Positions 49,789 through 58,119 of a stretch of 64,000 nt of DNA are shown one piece after another. Under the pieces are notes generated by a model. That model was not told the origin of the DNA. It worked only from the letters and a program-made list of their open reading frames with translations, and made no database searches. The DNA lies in NCBI GenBank assembly GCA_025451875.1, contig JANWJQ010000020.1, forward strand, positions 1 to 64,000, read 5' to 3'. The stretch is from Rhizomicrobium sp. (GTDB lineage Bacteria; Pseudomonadota; Alphaproteobacteria; Micropepsales; Micropepsaceae). The position numbers and the translations under genes were made by a program. Within the stretch, counting starts at the first letter, position 1, and each line of letters starts with the position of its first letter.

Positions 49789-50970
49789 ATGGGTTTAAGG
49801 CCGGTCATCGCGCTTTTGGCGGTTCTCGCCACCGCGCTCGCGCTGCCTGCTCGTGCCGAGGACGACGCCATCTCGAAGCCGCAGGTGGCGCTGGGCGACT
49901 GGACGGCCGATATGGGCACGGATCTGTCCGCCGCGGTCTTCAGCGACCGGCAGGGCGGAGGTATCGATCACACAGGCGCGCAGGCCTTCGCTGTCTTCAC
50001 GCCCAGCCTGTGGCGGACCTTCGCCAGTGGTTGGGAAGCCGGCGCGAAGGGCAGCATCCTCGCCTGGCACGACAACCATTCCGGCGACAATTACGGCAAT
50101 GATTTCTTTGAGCTCGCCTATCTGTATGTGCAGTCGCCTTATGGCCGGATCGAGATCGGGCAACAGAATGGCGTCGCCTACATGCAGGCCGTCGGCGCCC
50201 CGGTCGTGGATGGACCCGCGGCGATCAACGATGCGAACGTGACGTTCTTCCGCGATCGGGCCACGCATCTAGCCTTCATCAACATCTTCAATTTGCGCAC
50301 GGGCGTCTTCACCTCCGCCAACCAGGGGAAGCTGTCTTACATTTCGCCGCGCTTTGACGGGTTCCAACTCAGCGGATCGTTCACGCCGTATCAGACCAAG
50401 GCCGTGCTGCCGTGGACGATGACGGGGCATCACGTGCCCAACCGCGTGAAGAACATCACCGAGGGCAATCTCAACTACACCGCGCTGTTCGGCAACTGGA
50501 GCCTGCAGGCCTCAACATCCTTTGCGACTGCGCAAAACGCTGCGCCAACCCTGGGCCATGACGATGTGTGGGATTGGGGCGCTGGCGTCGAAGCCGAGTA
50601 CGCGCTCGACGACACGAACAAGCTTTCACTCGGCGCTGCCTATCGCGTCTCCAATGCCTATACCTTCAACGTCCAGCAGGCATTCACCAGCGGCACGACG
50701 GGTAATTTCGATATTGGCGCGATGTGGACGCATGGCGACTGGATCGCCGGTGTCGAATATGAAACCGGAAAGGCCGATGCGGTGCCCGGTTCACCGGGGT
50801 TGCGTGAATGGGGCTGGAATCCTTCGATCGCCTACAATGTGAATGCCAATCTGCAAATGACGCTGGGTTGGCAATATCTGCATTTCCATCAGAGCAGCGG
50901 CGTTTTCTACAATGGCAGATCCGAGATCGGCATGAACGCCGCCTATCTGCATGCCAACTTCCAGATCTAG
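49789..50970 (+). CDS. Outer-membrane porin
   Basis: 393 residues with a signal peptide (LRPVIALLAVLATALALPARAEDD). The mature part is a run of alternating beta strands (VFSDRQGGGIDH, FFELAYLYVQSPYGRIEIGQQNG, GKLSYISPRFDGFQLSGSFT, WGAGVEAEYALDDTNKLSLGAAYRVS) ending in AAYLHANFQI. Strand content and GRIEIGQQNG fit the gram-negative porin families of alphaproteobacteria, giving diffusion of small solutes. The usual final aromatic is replaced by Ile after FQ. It overlaps the convergent thiE-like gene by 4 bp. Confidence 0.85.
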   Translation: MGLRPVIALLAVLATALALPARAEDDAISKPQVALGDWTADMGTDLSAAVFSDRQGGGIDHTGAQAFAVFTPSLWRTFASGWEAGAKGSILAWHDNHSGDNYGNDFFELAYLYVQSPYGRIEIGQQNGVAYMQAVGAPVVDGPAAINDANVTFFRDRATHLAFINIFNLRTGVFTSANQGKLSYISPRFDGFQLSGSFTPYQTKAVLPWTMTGHHVPNRVKNITEGNLNYTALFGNWSLQASTSFATAQNAAPTLGHDDVWDWGAGVEAEYALDDTNKLSLGAAYRVSNAYTFNVQQAFTSGTTGNFDIGAMWTHGDWIAGVEYETGKADAVPGSPGLREWGWNPSIAYNVNANLQMTLGWQYLHFHQSSGVFYNGRSEIGMNAAYLHANFQI

Positions 50971-51569
50971 ACGGTGAGCGCGCCGATAGCGGCAAGGCCA
51001 ACCAGCTTTGCGTCTGCGAGCTGTTGTGCGTTGTCCGCTGTAATGCCGCCGATGGCATAAACGGGCACGGGCGATTGCCGGGCGATCAGATCAAGTTGCG
51101 TTGCTCCAAGGGCGACTGTGCCGGGATGGCTTCGTGTTTCGAACACGGGGCCGACGAAAACGGCATCGACAGCCGAGATATGCGTAGCGGCGCGTGAGTG
51201 CGCTGCCGCAGTGATAATCCAGCCCGGATGCGCTGCGCGCCAATGCGATGCTTCATGCGCGCGGGCTTCCGAAAGGTGAATGCCGTCTGCGCCGGTGTGC
51301 GCGGCAAGATCGGCGTCATTGGCGATGAGAAGCTTGGTGTCGGCGGACAGGGCAGAGCGCAGTTCCGACGCAAGCTCGGCGCGGCGCGAGTCCTGGCGCG
51401 CACGCAGAATGACCATGCTTCTGGGCGGCAACGCGCGCGCTGCGGCAACCGGATCGATGAGCCGTTCGTCGTCGGTCATCAGCACCAGCGCGGGCAAAGC
51501 GGAACCGCTGCGCGCGTTCAGCGCAGCGGCCGCTCTTGCGAGTTTCACGCGGGCAAGCTTGTCTGTCAT
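50967..51569 (-). CDS. Thiamine phosphate synthase-like (ThiE/TenI) protein
   Basis: 200 residues with the ThiE/TenI barrel: LVLMTDDERLIDP, SMVILRARQDSRRAELA, KLLIANDADLAAHTGADGIHLSE (the IANDxxLAxxxGADGIHL signature), VDAVFVGPVFETRSHPG and VPVYAIGGITADNAQQL. True ThiE has QLREK in the second strand, here ILRAR, so it may be a TenI-like homologue without synthase activity. It is divergent from the PLP-binding protein gene, starting 2 bp apart. Confidence 0.8.
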   Translation of the reverse strand: MTDKLARVKLARAAAALNARSGSALPALVLMTDDERLIDPVAAARALPPRSMVILRARQDSRRAELASELRSALSADTKLLIANDADLAAHTGADGIHLSEARAHEASHWRAAHPGWIITAAAHSRAATHISAVDAVFVGPVFETRSHPGTVALGATQLDLIARQSPVPVYAIGGITADNAQQLADAKLVGLAAIGALTV

Positions 51570-51571
51570 CT

Positions 51572-52249
51572 ATGAGCGAATCCGCCGCCAATCTTTCGGA
51601 CATTCTCGCGCGTATCGATGCCGCGCGGAAGAAGGCCGTTGCGCCCGCGCCGTCGACCACGCTTATTGCCGTCACCAAGACGCATGACGCCGATGCGATC
51701 CGTCCGGTACTGGACGCAGGACATCGTGTTTTCGGTGAGAACCGGGTCCAGGAGGCGATGGGCAAATGGCCGGGCTTGCGCGCAGCCTATAGGGACATCG
51801 AACTTCATCTGATCGGCCCGCTGCAGTCCAACAAGACGCGCGAGGCCGTCGAGACCTTCGACGCCATCCATTCGCTCGACCGGCCCAAGCTTGCTCATGC
51901 GCTGAAAGCAGAACTGGAAAAGCAGCCCAAACCGATGACGATGTTCATCCAGGTCAATACGGGCGAAGAACCGCAGAAGGCCGGCGTCGCCCCGCACGAG
52001 GCAGCGGCCTTCGTCGCGCTGTGCCGTGACGAACTTCACCTGCCGGTAAAGGGCCTGATGTGCATTCCGCCGAACAATGAAAATCCGGCGCCGCATTTCG
52101 CGCTGTTGCAGAAGCTTGCGCGCGAAAACACGTTGCCGCTTCTCAGCATGGGGATGAGCGGTGATTTCGAGAGCGCGATAAAATTCGGCGCGACACATGT
52201 GCGCGTCGGCAGCGCGATCTTCGGCGAACGGTCAGTTGACGCTGGCTGA
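51572..52249 (+). CDS. PLP-binding protein, YggS/PLPBP family
   Basis: 225 residues from MSESAANLSDILARIDAARK. The protein controls pyridoxal phosphate homeostasis and has no known enzymatic activity. PLP lysine in TLIAVTKTHDADAI, then FGENRVQEAMGKW, LHLIGPLQSNKTREAV, VNTGEEPQKAGV, GLMCIPPNNEN and MGMSGDFESAIKFGATHVRVGSAIFG, all family blocks. Two bp separate its start from that of the divergent thiE-like gene. Confidence 0.94.
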   Translation: MSESAANLSDILARIDAARKKAVAPAPSTTLIAVTKTHDADAIRPVLDAGHRVFGENRVQEAMGKWPGLRAAYRDIELHLIGPLQSNKTREAVETFDAIHSLDRPKLAHALKAELEKQPKPMTMFIQVNTGEEPQKAGVAPHEAAAFVALCRDELHLPVKGLMCIPPNNENPAPHFALLQKLARENTLPLLSMGMSGDFESAIKFGATHVRVGSAIFGERSVDAG

Positions 52250-52969
52250 GAGCGGTTTGGAATTCATGCTCATCGTGCGGCGATAGGCGTCCATCGCCTG
52301 CATCTGCATCTGGCCGGTGACGCCATTGCGCGCGAGTGCTTGCAGCAGTGCATCGGTATTTGAAGAGATATCGACCGGCGTCGAAGACGATACGGCCGTC
52401 TTTGCCGGAGCGGGTGCGTTGGCCGCCTCCGGCGGAATAATCATCGGTGCGATAGAGGCGAACTGGGAAAGCGGCGTCGGCGCGGTCTTGGCAGCGCGCG
52501 TGCTCGGAGCTGTATTGTCCGCGGCAACGGTCTTGGCCGATTCGGCCTTGGGCGTGTTGGCGGCCAGCACGGTGATGCTGTCATCGTGTTCTAGCCCGAC
52601 GAAGGACATGACGGTATCGCCGAAATCCTTGCCGGTGATTTTCTCGAAGGCGAGATCGGCCAGCGATGAAACGAGACCGATCGGCCCGCCATAAAGCGTG
52701 TCGCCCGCGACCTTCTCCACATCGCCGATCTTATCGCCGGTGATGGCGCGATAGACGGCGCCGACGACAGGCAGATGCTGCAGCGGGTTCACCACATCCA
52801 GCACATCGTCGAAAAAGGATTTTCCGGAATCGGGTTTCGCCGGCGCGGATGTGGAAGCGGTCTGCGTCGCATCCGACTTCGCGGCAGCCGTATGGGTCTG
52901 CGCCGCTTTGACGAAGCGCATCCAGTACGAGGCGTCTTTCACGCCATGGGCAAAATCGGGCACGGGCAT
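52232..52969 (-). CDS. Conserved alphaproteobacterial protein of unknown function
   Basis: 245 residues from the ATG at 52969, which has GGAGG 8 nt upstream; a TTG further up is open. A Thr/Ala/Ser-rich linker follows the first 40 residues, then one ordered block, about 55-120: FFDDVLDVVNPLQHLPVVGAVYRAITGDKIGDVEKV, containing AGDTLYGGPIGLVSSLADLAF. I have seen this block in other alphaproteobacterial proteins but cannot name the family. The remainder is Ala/Thr/Pro-rich, probably disordered, ending in a short helix (LLQALARNGVTGQMQMQAMDAYRR). No signal peptide. Its 3' end overlaps the PLP-protein gene. Confidence 0.7.
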   Translation of the reverse strand: MPVPDFAHGVKDASYWMRFVKAAQTHTAAAKSDATQTASTSAPAKPDSGKSFFDDVLDVVNPLQHLPVVGAVYRAITGDKIGDVEKVAGDTLYGGPIGLVSSLADLAFEKITGKDFGDTVMSFVGLEHDDSITVLAANTPKAESAKTVAADNTAPSTRAAKTAPTPLSQFASIAPMIIPPEAANAPAPAKTAVSSSTPVDISSNTDALLQALARNGVTGQMQMQAMDAYRRTMSMNSKPLSASVN

Positions 52970-53080
52970 TCTGCTGGCCTCCAACTGCTTATGGAAAGCA
53001 AGCCCCCTGCCAAGTGAAAACCCGCACCAGATATGGGTTTTTCAGGGCGTCGGGGCGCTGGATCGGCAGAAATTGCCCGG

Positions 53081-54226
53081 TCAGAACAGATGGCCCGCGC
53101 GCGCCTTGGTGGCAATGTAACCGGCATTATGCGCGTTGGTCGGGAAGGCGTGCTGCACCCGTTCGGCGACGGTCACGCCGTATTTTTCCAGCGACGATAC
53201 CTTATCGGGATTGTTGGTCATCAGCCGCACGGATTTGTAGCCGAGCAGCTTCAGCATCTTCGCCGCGATTCCATAAAGGCGCTCATCGGCTTCGAAACCG
53301 AGTCGCTCATTGGCTTCAAGCGTGTCGAAACCCTGATCCTGCAAGCGATAGGCGCGCAGTTTGTTGATGAGGCCGATGCCGCGGCCTTCCTGCGCCAGAT
53401 AAAGCAGCACGCCGCCGCCATTCTTGGCGATCGCGTCGATGGCGCCGCGCAGTTGCGGGCCGCAATCGCATTTCAGCGAACCGAGCAGATCGCCGGTGAA
53501 GCATTCCGAATGAAGTCTCGCCAGCACCGGCGTGGCTGTCGATGGCGCATTGACGACGATGGCGTAATGCTCAGGCCCGCCATCGGCGGAGCGGAACGCG
53601 ACAAGCTCGGTATTCGCCGCGCCTTCCAGCGGAACGCGCGCGCGGGTAACGATCTTCAGCGTTTTCGCTGCTTCGTTTTCATAGTCGGCGATGTCTTTTG
53701 CAGTGATCGCAGCGACGCTGTTTTCGACGTTCGAAACGCGGCCAGCGACAATCGCTGGAAGCAAGCCGGACAATTTCGCAAGCTTGATACCCGCAGCGAA
53801 CCCGGCCGGCAGTTTTGCGCGCTCGGCTTCGAACGGTCCCTTCATCGGTTCTGCCATGTCGTCGGTGGGGTCGGCGATGGCGCGAAGTTTTTGCACCCGA
53901 TCCTTGGCGTCGATCGGAAGCGCGACGACATCCGGCGTATAGAGTCTGATCTTCAGCGTGTGCGCACGCGCGTGGGTGAGCACCAATCGCAGATGCTTAA
54001 CGGCTTTGCGCGCGGCTGAAAGCTTCGCATCGCTCATGGTCTCGACAGCGTAAACGATCACGATTTCGCGACCGCTTTTGACAGCAACGGCTTTTCCTTC
54101 GCGCAAAGCATGGGCGGCGCGCTCCACCGGGCCTATGCTTTGCACGGGCTTGCGTCTGCGTGGGCGTTGGCGAGGGGCGGGTTTGCGTTTACCCCTTCGC
54201 GGGTTCGGTCTTGGCGATGGGGCCAT
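53081..54226 (-). CDS. ribA: GTP cyclohydrolase II
   Basis: First step of riboflavin synthesis. 381 residues from MAPSPRPNPRRGKRKP (54226). After a basic, probably flexible N-terminus comes a RibB-like relic (VERAAHALREGKAVAVKSGREIVIVYA) without the acidic active-site residues, then the RibA domain: PVLARLHSECFTGDLLGSLKCDCGPQL (zinc cysteines), LLYLAQEGRGIGLINKLRAYRLQDQGFDT and VRLMTNNPDKV. The domain arrangement is usual for alphaproteobacteria. A possible hairpin AAAACCC/GGGTTTT lies behind the stop near 53014-53039. Confidence 0.94.
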   Translation of the reverse strand: MAPSPRPNPRRGKRKPAPRQRPRRRKPVQSIGPVERAAHALREGKAVAVKSGREIVIVYAVETMSDAKLSAARKAVKHLRLVLTHARAHTLKIRLYTPDVVALPIDAKDRVQKLRAIADPTDDMAEPMKGPFEAERAKLPAGFAAGIKLAKLSGLLPAIVAGRVSNVENSVAAITAKDIADYENEAAKTLKIVTRARVPLEGAANTELVAFRSADGGPEHYAIVVNAPSTATPVLARLHSECFTGDLLGSLKCDCGPQLRGAIDAIAKNGGGVLLYLAQEGRGIGLINKLRAYRLQDQGFDTLEANERLGFEADERLYGIAAKMLKLLGYKSVRLMTNNPDKVSSLEKYGVTVAERVQHAFPTNAHNAGYIATKARAGHLF

Positions 54227-54296
54227 AGTCCCCACATACACCGGCAGGGAAAAACCGGGTAGAGTCGTCTGCCCATACCGCACATAGGGAATAAGA

Positions 54297-54980
54297 ATGC
54301 CAAGCGCCAAGCGGGTTCTTCTGGTCGACGACGATACGATGCTGCGCAGCTCGCTAGCCGAGCAGCTTGCGGCGACGGGCGAATATGCGCCGGTCGAAGC
54401 CGGTTCCGTGGCGGAAGGCCGCGCCAAGGCGAAAGACGGCCTCTACGAATTCATGATTCTGGACGTGGGCTTGCCGGATGGTGACGGACGCAAACTGTGC
54501 CGCGCGCTGCGCGATGACGGCGTCTCCTGCCCCATCGTTCTTCTGACCGCTGCCGACAGCGATGCCGACACAATCGAAGGCCTGGAATCTGGCGCCAATG
54601 ACTACATCACCAAGCCATTCCGTTTCGCGGTGCTGATGGCGCGCATCCACGCGCATTTGCGCAATCACGAGCAGAGCGAGGAAGCGGTCTATCGCATCGG
54701 GCCTTATACGTTCCGCCCCAGCGCGAAATTGCTGATCGATCCAAGCGAAAAGAAAATCCGTCTCACGGAAAAAGAAACCAACATCCTCAAATTTCTTTAT
54801 CGCTCCGGCGACACGGTGGCGCGCGAGACGTTGCTGCACGAAGTGTGGGGCTATAATCCAGCCGTGACCACGCACACGCTGGAGACGCATATTTACCGTC
54901 TGCGCCAGAAGATCGAGAACAATCCCGGCCAGGCGCAGATCCTCGTCACCGAGAGCGGCGGCTACCGGCTGGTGGCCTGA
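54297..54980 (+). CDS. OmpR-family response regulator, orphan
   Basis: 227 residues. Receiver domain: acid pocket in VLLVDDDTML, phosphoacceptor Asp in FMILDVGLPDGDG, Thr in VLLTAADSDAD and Lys in DYITKPFR. C-terminal OmpR/PhoB winged helix: IRLTEKETNILKFLYRSGD, HEVWGYNPAVTTHTLETHIYRLRQKI, VTESGGYRLVA. No histidine kinase gene is adjacent, so the partner is elsewhere. The ATG follows a GGAATAAG ribosome site. Divergent from ribA by 70 bp. Confidence 0.9.
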   Translation: MPSAKRVLLVDDDTMLRSSLAEQLAATGEYAPVEAGSVAEGRAKAKDGLYEFMILDVGLPDGDGRKLCRALRDDGVSCPIVLLTAADSDADTIEGLESGANDYITKPFRFAVLMARIHAHLRNHEQSEEAVYRIGPYTFRPSAKLLIDPSEKKIRLTEKETNILKFLYRSGDTVARETLLHEVWGYNPAVTTHTLETHIYRLRQKIENNPGQAQILVTESGGYRLVA

Positions 54981-55152
54981 ATCTGCGGTTTGAAAATCCC
55001 GGAATCGGGGGATTTTCGGCGGAAAAGACGCTATTTTGTTCTCCTGCGCGGGCCGCATCTCGGCCTTGCAAAATTACCGTTCTGTGCGCACGAGTGGGGA
55101 CAGCCTATCTGTCTTTGTGAGGCGGGGAGCCGGTCAAGGAGACCAGAGTATT

Positions 55153-56223
55153 ATGCAGAGCAGGATGAAATCTTTTCTGGGCGGAGCGGCGGCTGCGGCG
55201 TTCCTGCTCTCGGCGGGGGGCGCCGATGCAGCACAGGACCGCAGTTGGACGAAACTTCCGCCGCAGAATTTCGATGCCCGCAATCTTGTTCTGGATCATG
55301 TGATCGCCGACGTCACGGTGAGCGTGCGCGACGGCAAAGGGACATCGGTTCAAATCCAGGGGCCGCGCTATCTGGTCAACGACATGCACGCACAGGCCGG
55401 TGGCAGCACGCTTTCGATCACGGGTCCGTCCAACGACAACCACAATTTCAATGTCTGGGATGTGAGCAAGTGGTTTGACTATTCCGACGTCGGTGACGAC
55501 CAGAAGGTCCGGGTTTGGGTGACCGTTCCGCGCGGCAGCGATGTCAGCGCCAGGCACATGATCGGCGATCTCACCGTCGGTGACACCAACGGCCACCTCT
55601 ATGTCGAAACCATCTCGTCTGACGTGAAGGTTGGCCGTGTCAGCGACGCCAAGCTCAAGGTTGTGGGTGGGGGCGACATCAGTGTCTCTTCGGTTCAGGG
55701 TATGCTTTCGCTCGACATCGCCGGTTCCGGGGATGTGCGGGTCGGCAATGTCGGCGGATCGGTCGCGATCACCGTTGCCGGTTCCGGCGACAGCTCCATC
55801 AGCAATGTCGGCGGCGGCCTCAATGCGAATATCGCCGGTTCCGGCGATCTGAAGGTGGGCAACGTCAACGGCGCTGTCACGATTTCGATGGCTGGTTCGG
55901 GCGATGTGAGCATCGCCGGCGGCAAGGCCGATCCTTTGAAGGTCTCGATGGTGGGCGGCGGCGATCTGCGCTTTGGCGGCATGGCGGTCAATCCGACGAT
56001 CAGTTCGATGGGCGCGGGCGATGTCTGGATCAACGCCTATCAAGGCCATCTCAGTTCCAGCGGCATGGGCGACGTTCATATCGGCAGGGATAATGACGAT
56101 GGCGACCGTCACATTCCGGTGCCGCCCGCGCCTCCGGCTCCGCCTGCTGCCGTGAGCGCTCCGCCCGCGCCGCCGGCTCCTCCGGCGCCGCCCAAGCATC
56201 ACCGTCATGGCGACGACGACTGA
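55153..56223 (+). CDS. Secreted GSGD-repeat (DUF2807/GIN-like) protein
   Basis: 356 residues from MQSRMKSFLGGAAAAAFLL (55153) with a signal peptide ending near GGADAAQD. The centre is a right-handed beta-helix-like DUF2807 domain with repeats of the form AGSGDxxxxNVxG (IAGSGDVRVGNVGGSV, VAGSGDSSISNVGGGL, IAGSGDLKVGNVNGAV, MAGSGDVSIAGGK), roughly one per 20 residues. The C-terminal 50 residues are Pro/Ala repeats ending in PPKHHRHGDDD. Function unknown; a cell-surface or periplasmic scaffold is plausible. Its stop is 1 bp from the stop of the convergent MacB-like gene. Confidence 0.82.
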   Translation: MQSRMKSFLGGAAAAAFLLSAGGADAAQDRSWTKLPPQNFDARNLVLDHVIADVTVSVRDGKGTSVQIQGPRYLVNDMHAQAGGSTLSITGPSNDNHNFNVWDVSKWFDYSDVGDDQKVRVWVTVPRGSDVSARHMIGDLTVGDTNGHLYVETISSDVKVGRVSDAKLKVVGGGDISVSSVQGMLSLDIAGSGDVRVGNVGGSVAITVAGSGDSSISNVGGGLNANIAGSGDLKVGNVNGAVTISMAGSGDVSIAGGKADPLKVSMVGGGDLRFGGMAVNPTISSMGAGDVWINAYQGHLSSSGMGDVHIGRDNDDGDRHIPVPPAPPAPPAAVSAPPAPPAPPAPPKHHRHGDDD

Positions 56224-56224
56224 G

Positions 56225-57424
56225 CTACTCGTGCCGTAGTGCCTCGATAGGATCGAGGCGCGCGGCGCGGCGTGCCGGGAAATAGCCGAACGCCACGCCG
56301 ACACCCGCCGAGAACAGCACGGCAATCACAACGATGCCGGGCTGGAAAACAAAAGGCAGCTTGAGGAAGTGCGCGGCCGTTGCCGATCCCGACAGGCCGA
56401 TGATGATTCCGATCACCCCGCCCAATGCGCTCATCACAACCGCCTCGATCAGGAACTGCAGCAGCACATCGCGCTCGCGCGCGCCGATGGCAAGACGGAT
56501 TCCGATCTCGCGTGTACGCTCGGTCACCGACACGAGCATCACATTCATGATGCCGATGCCGCCGACAAGAAGGCTGACGGCGGCGACGGCGGAAAGAAAC
56601 GCCGTAAGAATGGCCGTGGTGGATTCCACCGTGCGCGCGATTTCCTGCATATCGTTGACGTCAAAATTGTCGGCTTCGCCCGCCACCAGATGCCGCCGCT
56701 CGCGCATCAGCCGCTCAAGCTCACCCTTGATATGTGACACGTCATTGGCGTTCTGCGCCGATACCAGGACGATGTTGACGTTCGTGTTGCCCGCGAGCCG
56801 CCTTTGCACGGCAGACAGCGGCATGACAACAACGTCGTCCTGATCCTGGCCAAAGGTCGATTGCCCCTTGGATTCCAGAAGCCCGATGATCTCGCAGGAG
56901 ACTTTGTTGACGCGCATCTTTTCGCCGATCGGATTGGCGGTGCCGAACAATTCCTTGCGCACTGTCTCGCCGACGACGCAGGCGGCCTTGCCGCTGCGCA
57001 ATTCGCCGAGCGTGAACTGACGTCCCGATGCCAGACGCCAATCGCGGGCGATGAACACCGCATTGGTAGATCCCGTCACCTGCGTCGAATGGTTTTTGCT
57101 GCCGTTCACGGCGATGGCCGATTGCTCGGCTTCGGGCGCAACGGCCGCCAGGCCCGGAATTTCGCGGGCGATGGCGTCCGCGTCGGCCGCGGTGAAGGGT
57201 GTAGAGCCCATCGGGGGGCCGCGCCGCGAGCCGGGAATGATAACCAGCAGATTGCGGCCCATATTGGCGATTTCGGATGTCACGCCCTTCGTCGCCGCGG
57301 TGCCCAGCGACACCATCGCGATGACCGCGCCAACGCCGATGATGATGCCCAGCGTGGTGAGGGCGGCGCGCATCAGATTGTTGCGGATCTCGCGCAGCGC
57401 CAGAAGAAATGCGTTCGCGATCAT
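56225..57424 (-). CDS. MacB-like ABC transporter permease
   Basis: 399 residues with the MacB permease layout: an N-terminal membrane segment (LREIRNNLMRAALTTLGIIIGVGAVIAMV), a large periplasmic domain (TNAVFIARDWRLASGRQFT, GETVRKELFGTANPIGEKMRV), and three C-terminal membrane segments (FLSAVAAVSLLVGGIGIMNVMLVSVTER; GVIGIIIGLSGSATAAHF; IVVIAVLFSAGVGVAFGYFPA). The ATPase is a separate gene with an ATGA overlap, unlike E. coli MacB where they are fused. With the adaptor at 58116 it should form a MacAB-type exporter with an outer-membrane channel encoded elsewhere. Confidence 0.92.
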   Translation of the reverse strand: MIANAFLLALREIRNNLMRAALTTLGIIIGVGAVIAMVSLGTAATKGVTSEIANMGRNLLVIIPGSRRGPPMGSTPFTAADADAIAREIPGLAAVAPEAEQSAIAVNGSKNHSTQVTGSTNAVFIARDWRLASGRQFTLGELRSGKAACVVGETVRKELFGTANPIGEKMRVNKVSCEIIGLLESKGQSTFGQDQDDVVVMPLSAVQRRLAGNTNVNIVLVSAQNANDVSHIKGELERLMRERRHLVAGEADNFDVNDMQEIARTVESTTAILTAFLSAVAAVSLLVGGIGIMNVMLVSVTERTREIGIRLAIGARERDVLLQFLIEAVVMSALGGVIGIIIGLSGSATAAHFLKLPFVFQPGIVVIAVLFSAGVGVAFGYFPARRAARLDPIEALRHE

Positions 57425-58119
57425 GCGGTCCCCTTCGCCGTGTCCGAAACGATCCTGCCGTCGTGGAAGCGCACCTGCCGCCTGGCATAGGCGGCGACAT
57501 CTTCTTCATGCGTCACCAAGACAATGGTGATGCCGCTGTCGTCGTTCAGCTTGCGCAGCAGCGCCATGATCTCGTGACTTTTCTGGCTGTCGAGATTGCC
57601 TGTTGGTTCATCCGCGAACACCACGGACGGATGGGTGACGAGCGCACGGGCGATGGCGACGCGTTGCTGCTGGCCGCCCGACAGCTCTGCTGAGGTATGA
57701 TGGGCGCGATTGCCAAGACCCACTTGCTCCAGAACCTTCAGCGCCTGCGCATGCCGCTCGGCCTTGGGGACGCCGCGATAGACGAGGGGCAGTTCAAGAT
57801 TTTCCACAGCGGTGGTCCGCTTCAGAAGATTGAAGCCCTGGAAAACGAAACCGATATAATAGCGGCGCAGCAAGGCAAGCTGATCGCGCGAGAGCGAGCC
57901 GACATCCGTGCCGCGGAAGAAGTAATGACCGCCCGTCGGCGTATCGAGGCAGCCCAGGATATTCATAGTGGTGGACTTGCCGGAGCCGGACGGACCCATC
58001 ACGGCGACGAATTCGCCGTCCTCAATGGTCAGATCGATGCCATCGAGCGCGTTCACCTGCGCTTCGCCGCTGCCATAGATTTTGGTCACGCCGCGAAGCT
58101 GGATGAGCGGCGTGCTCAT
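57421..58119 (-). CDS. MacB-like ABC transporter ATPase
   Basis: 232 residues of the LolD/MacB type. Walker [20 protein letters not shown]-loop [17 protein letters not shown], signature [17 protein letters not shown], Walker [19 protein letters not shown] and His switch [10 protein letters not shown] are all complete. It powers the permease encoded next to it; four-base overlaps on both sides show a three-gene operon. Substrate cannot be read. Confidence 0.95.
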   Translation of the reverse strand: MSTPLIQLRGVTKIYGSGEAQVNALDGIDLTIEDGEFVAVMGPSGSGKSTTMNILGCLDTPTGGHYFFRGTDVGSLSRDQLALLRRYYIGFVFQGFNLLKRTTAVENLELPLVYRGVPKAERHAQALKVLEQVGLGNRAHHTSAELSGGQQQRVAIARALVTHPSVVFADEPTGNLDSQKSHEIMALLRKLNDDSGITIVLVTHEEDVAAYARRQVRFHDGRIVSDTAKGTA

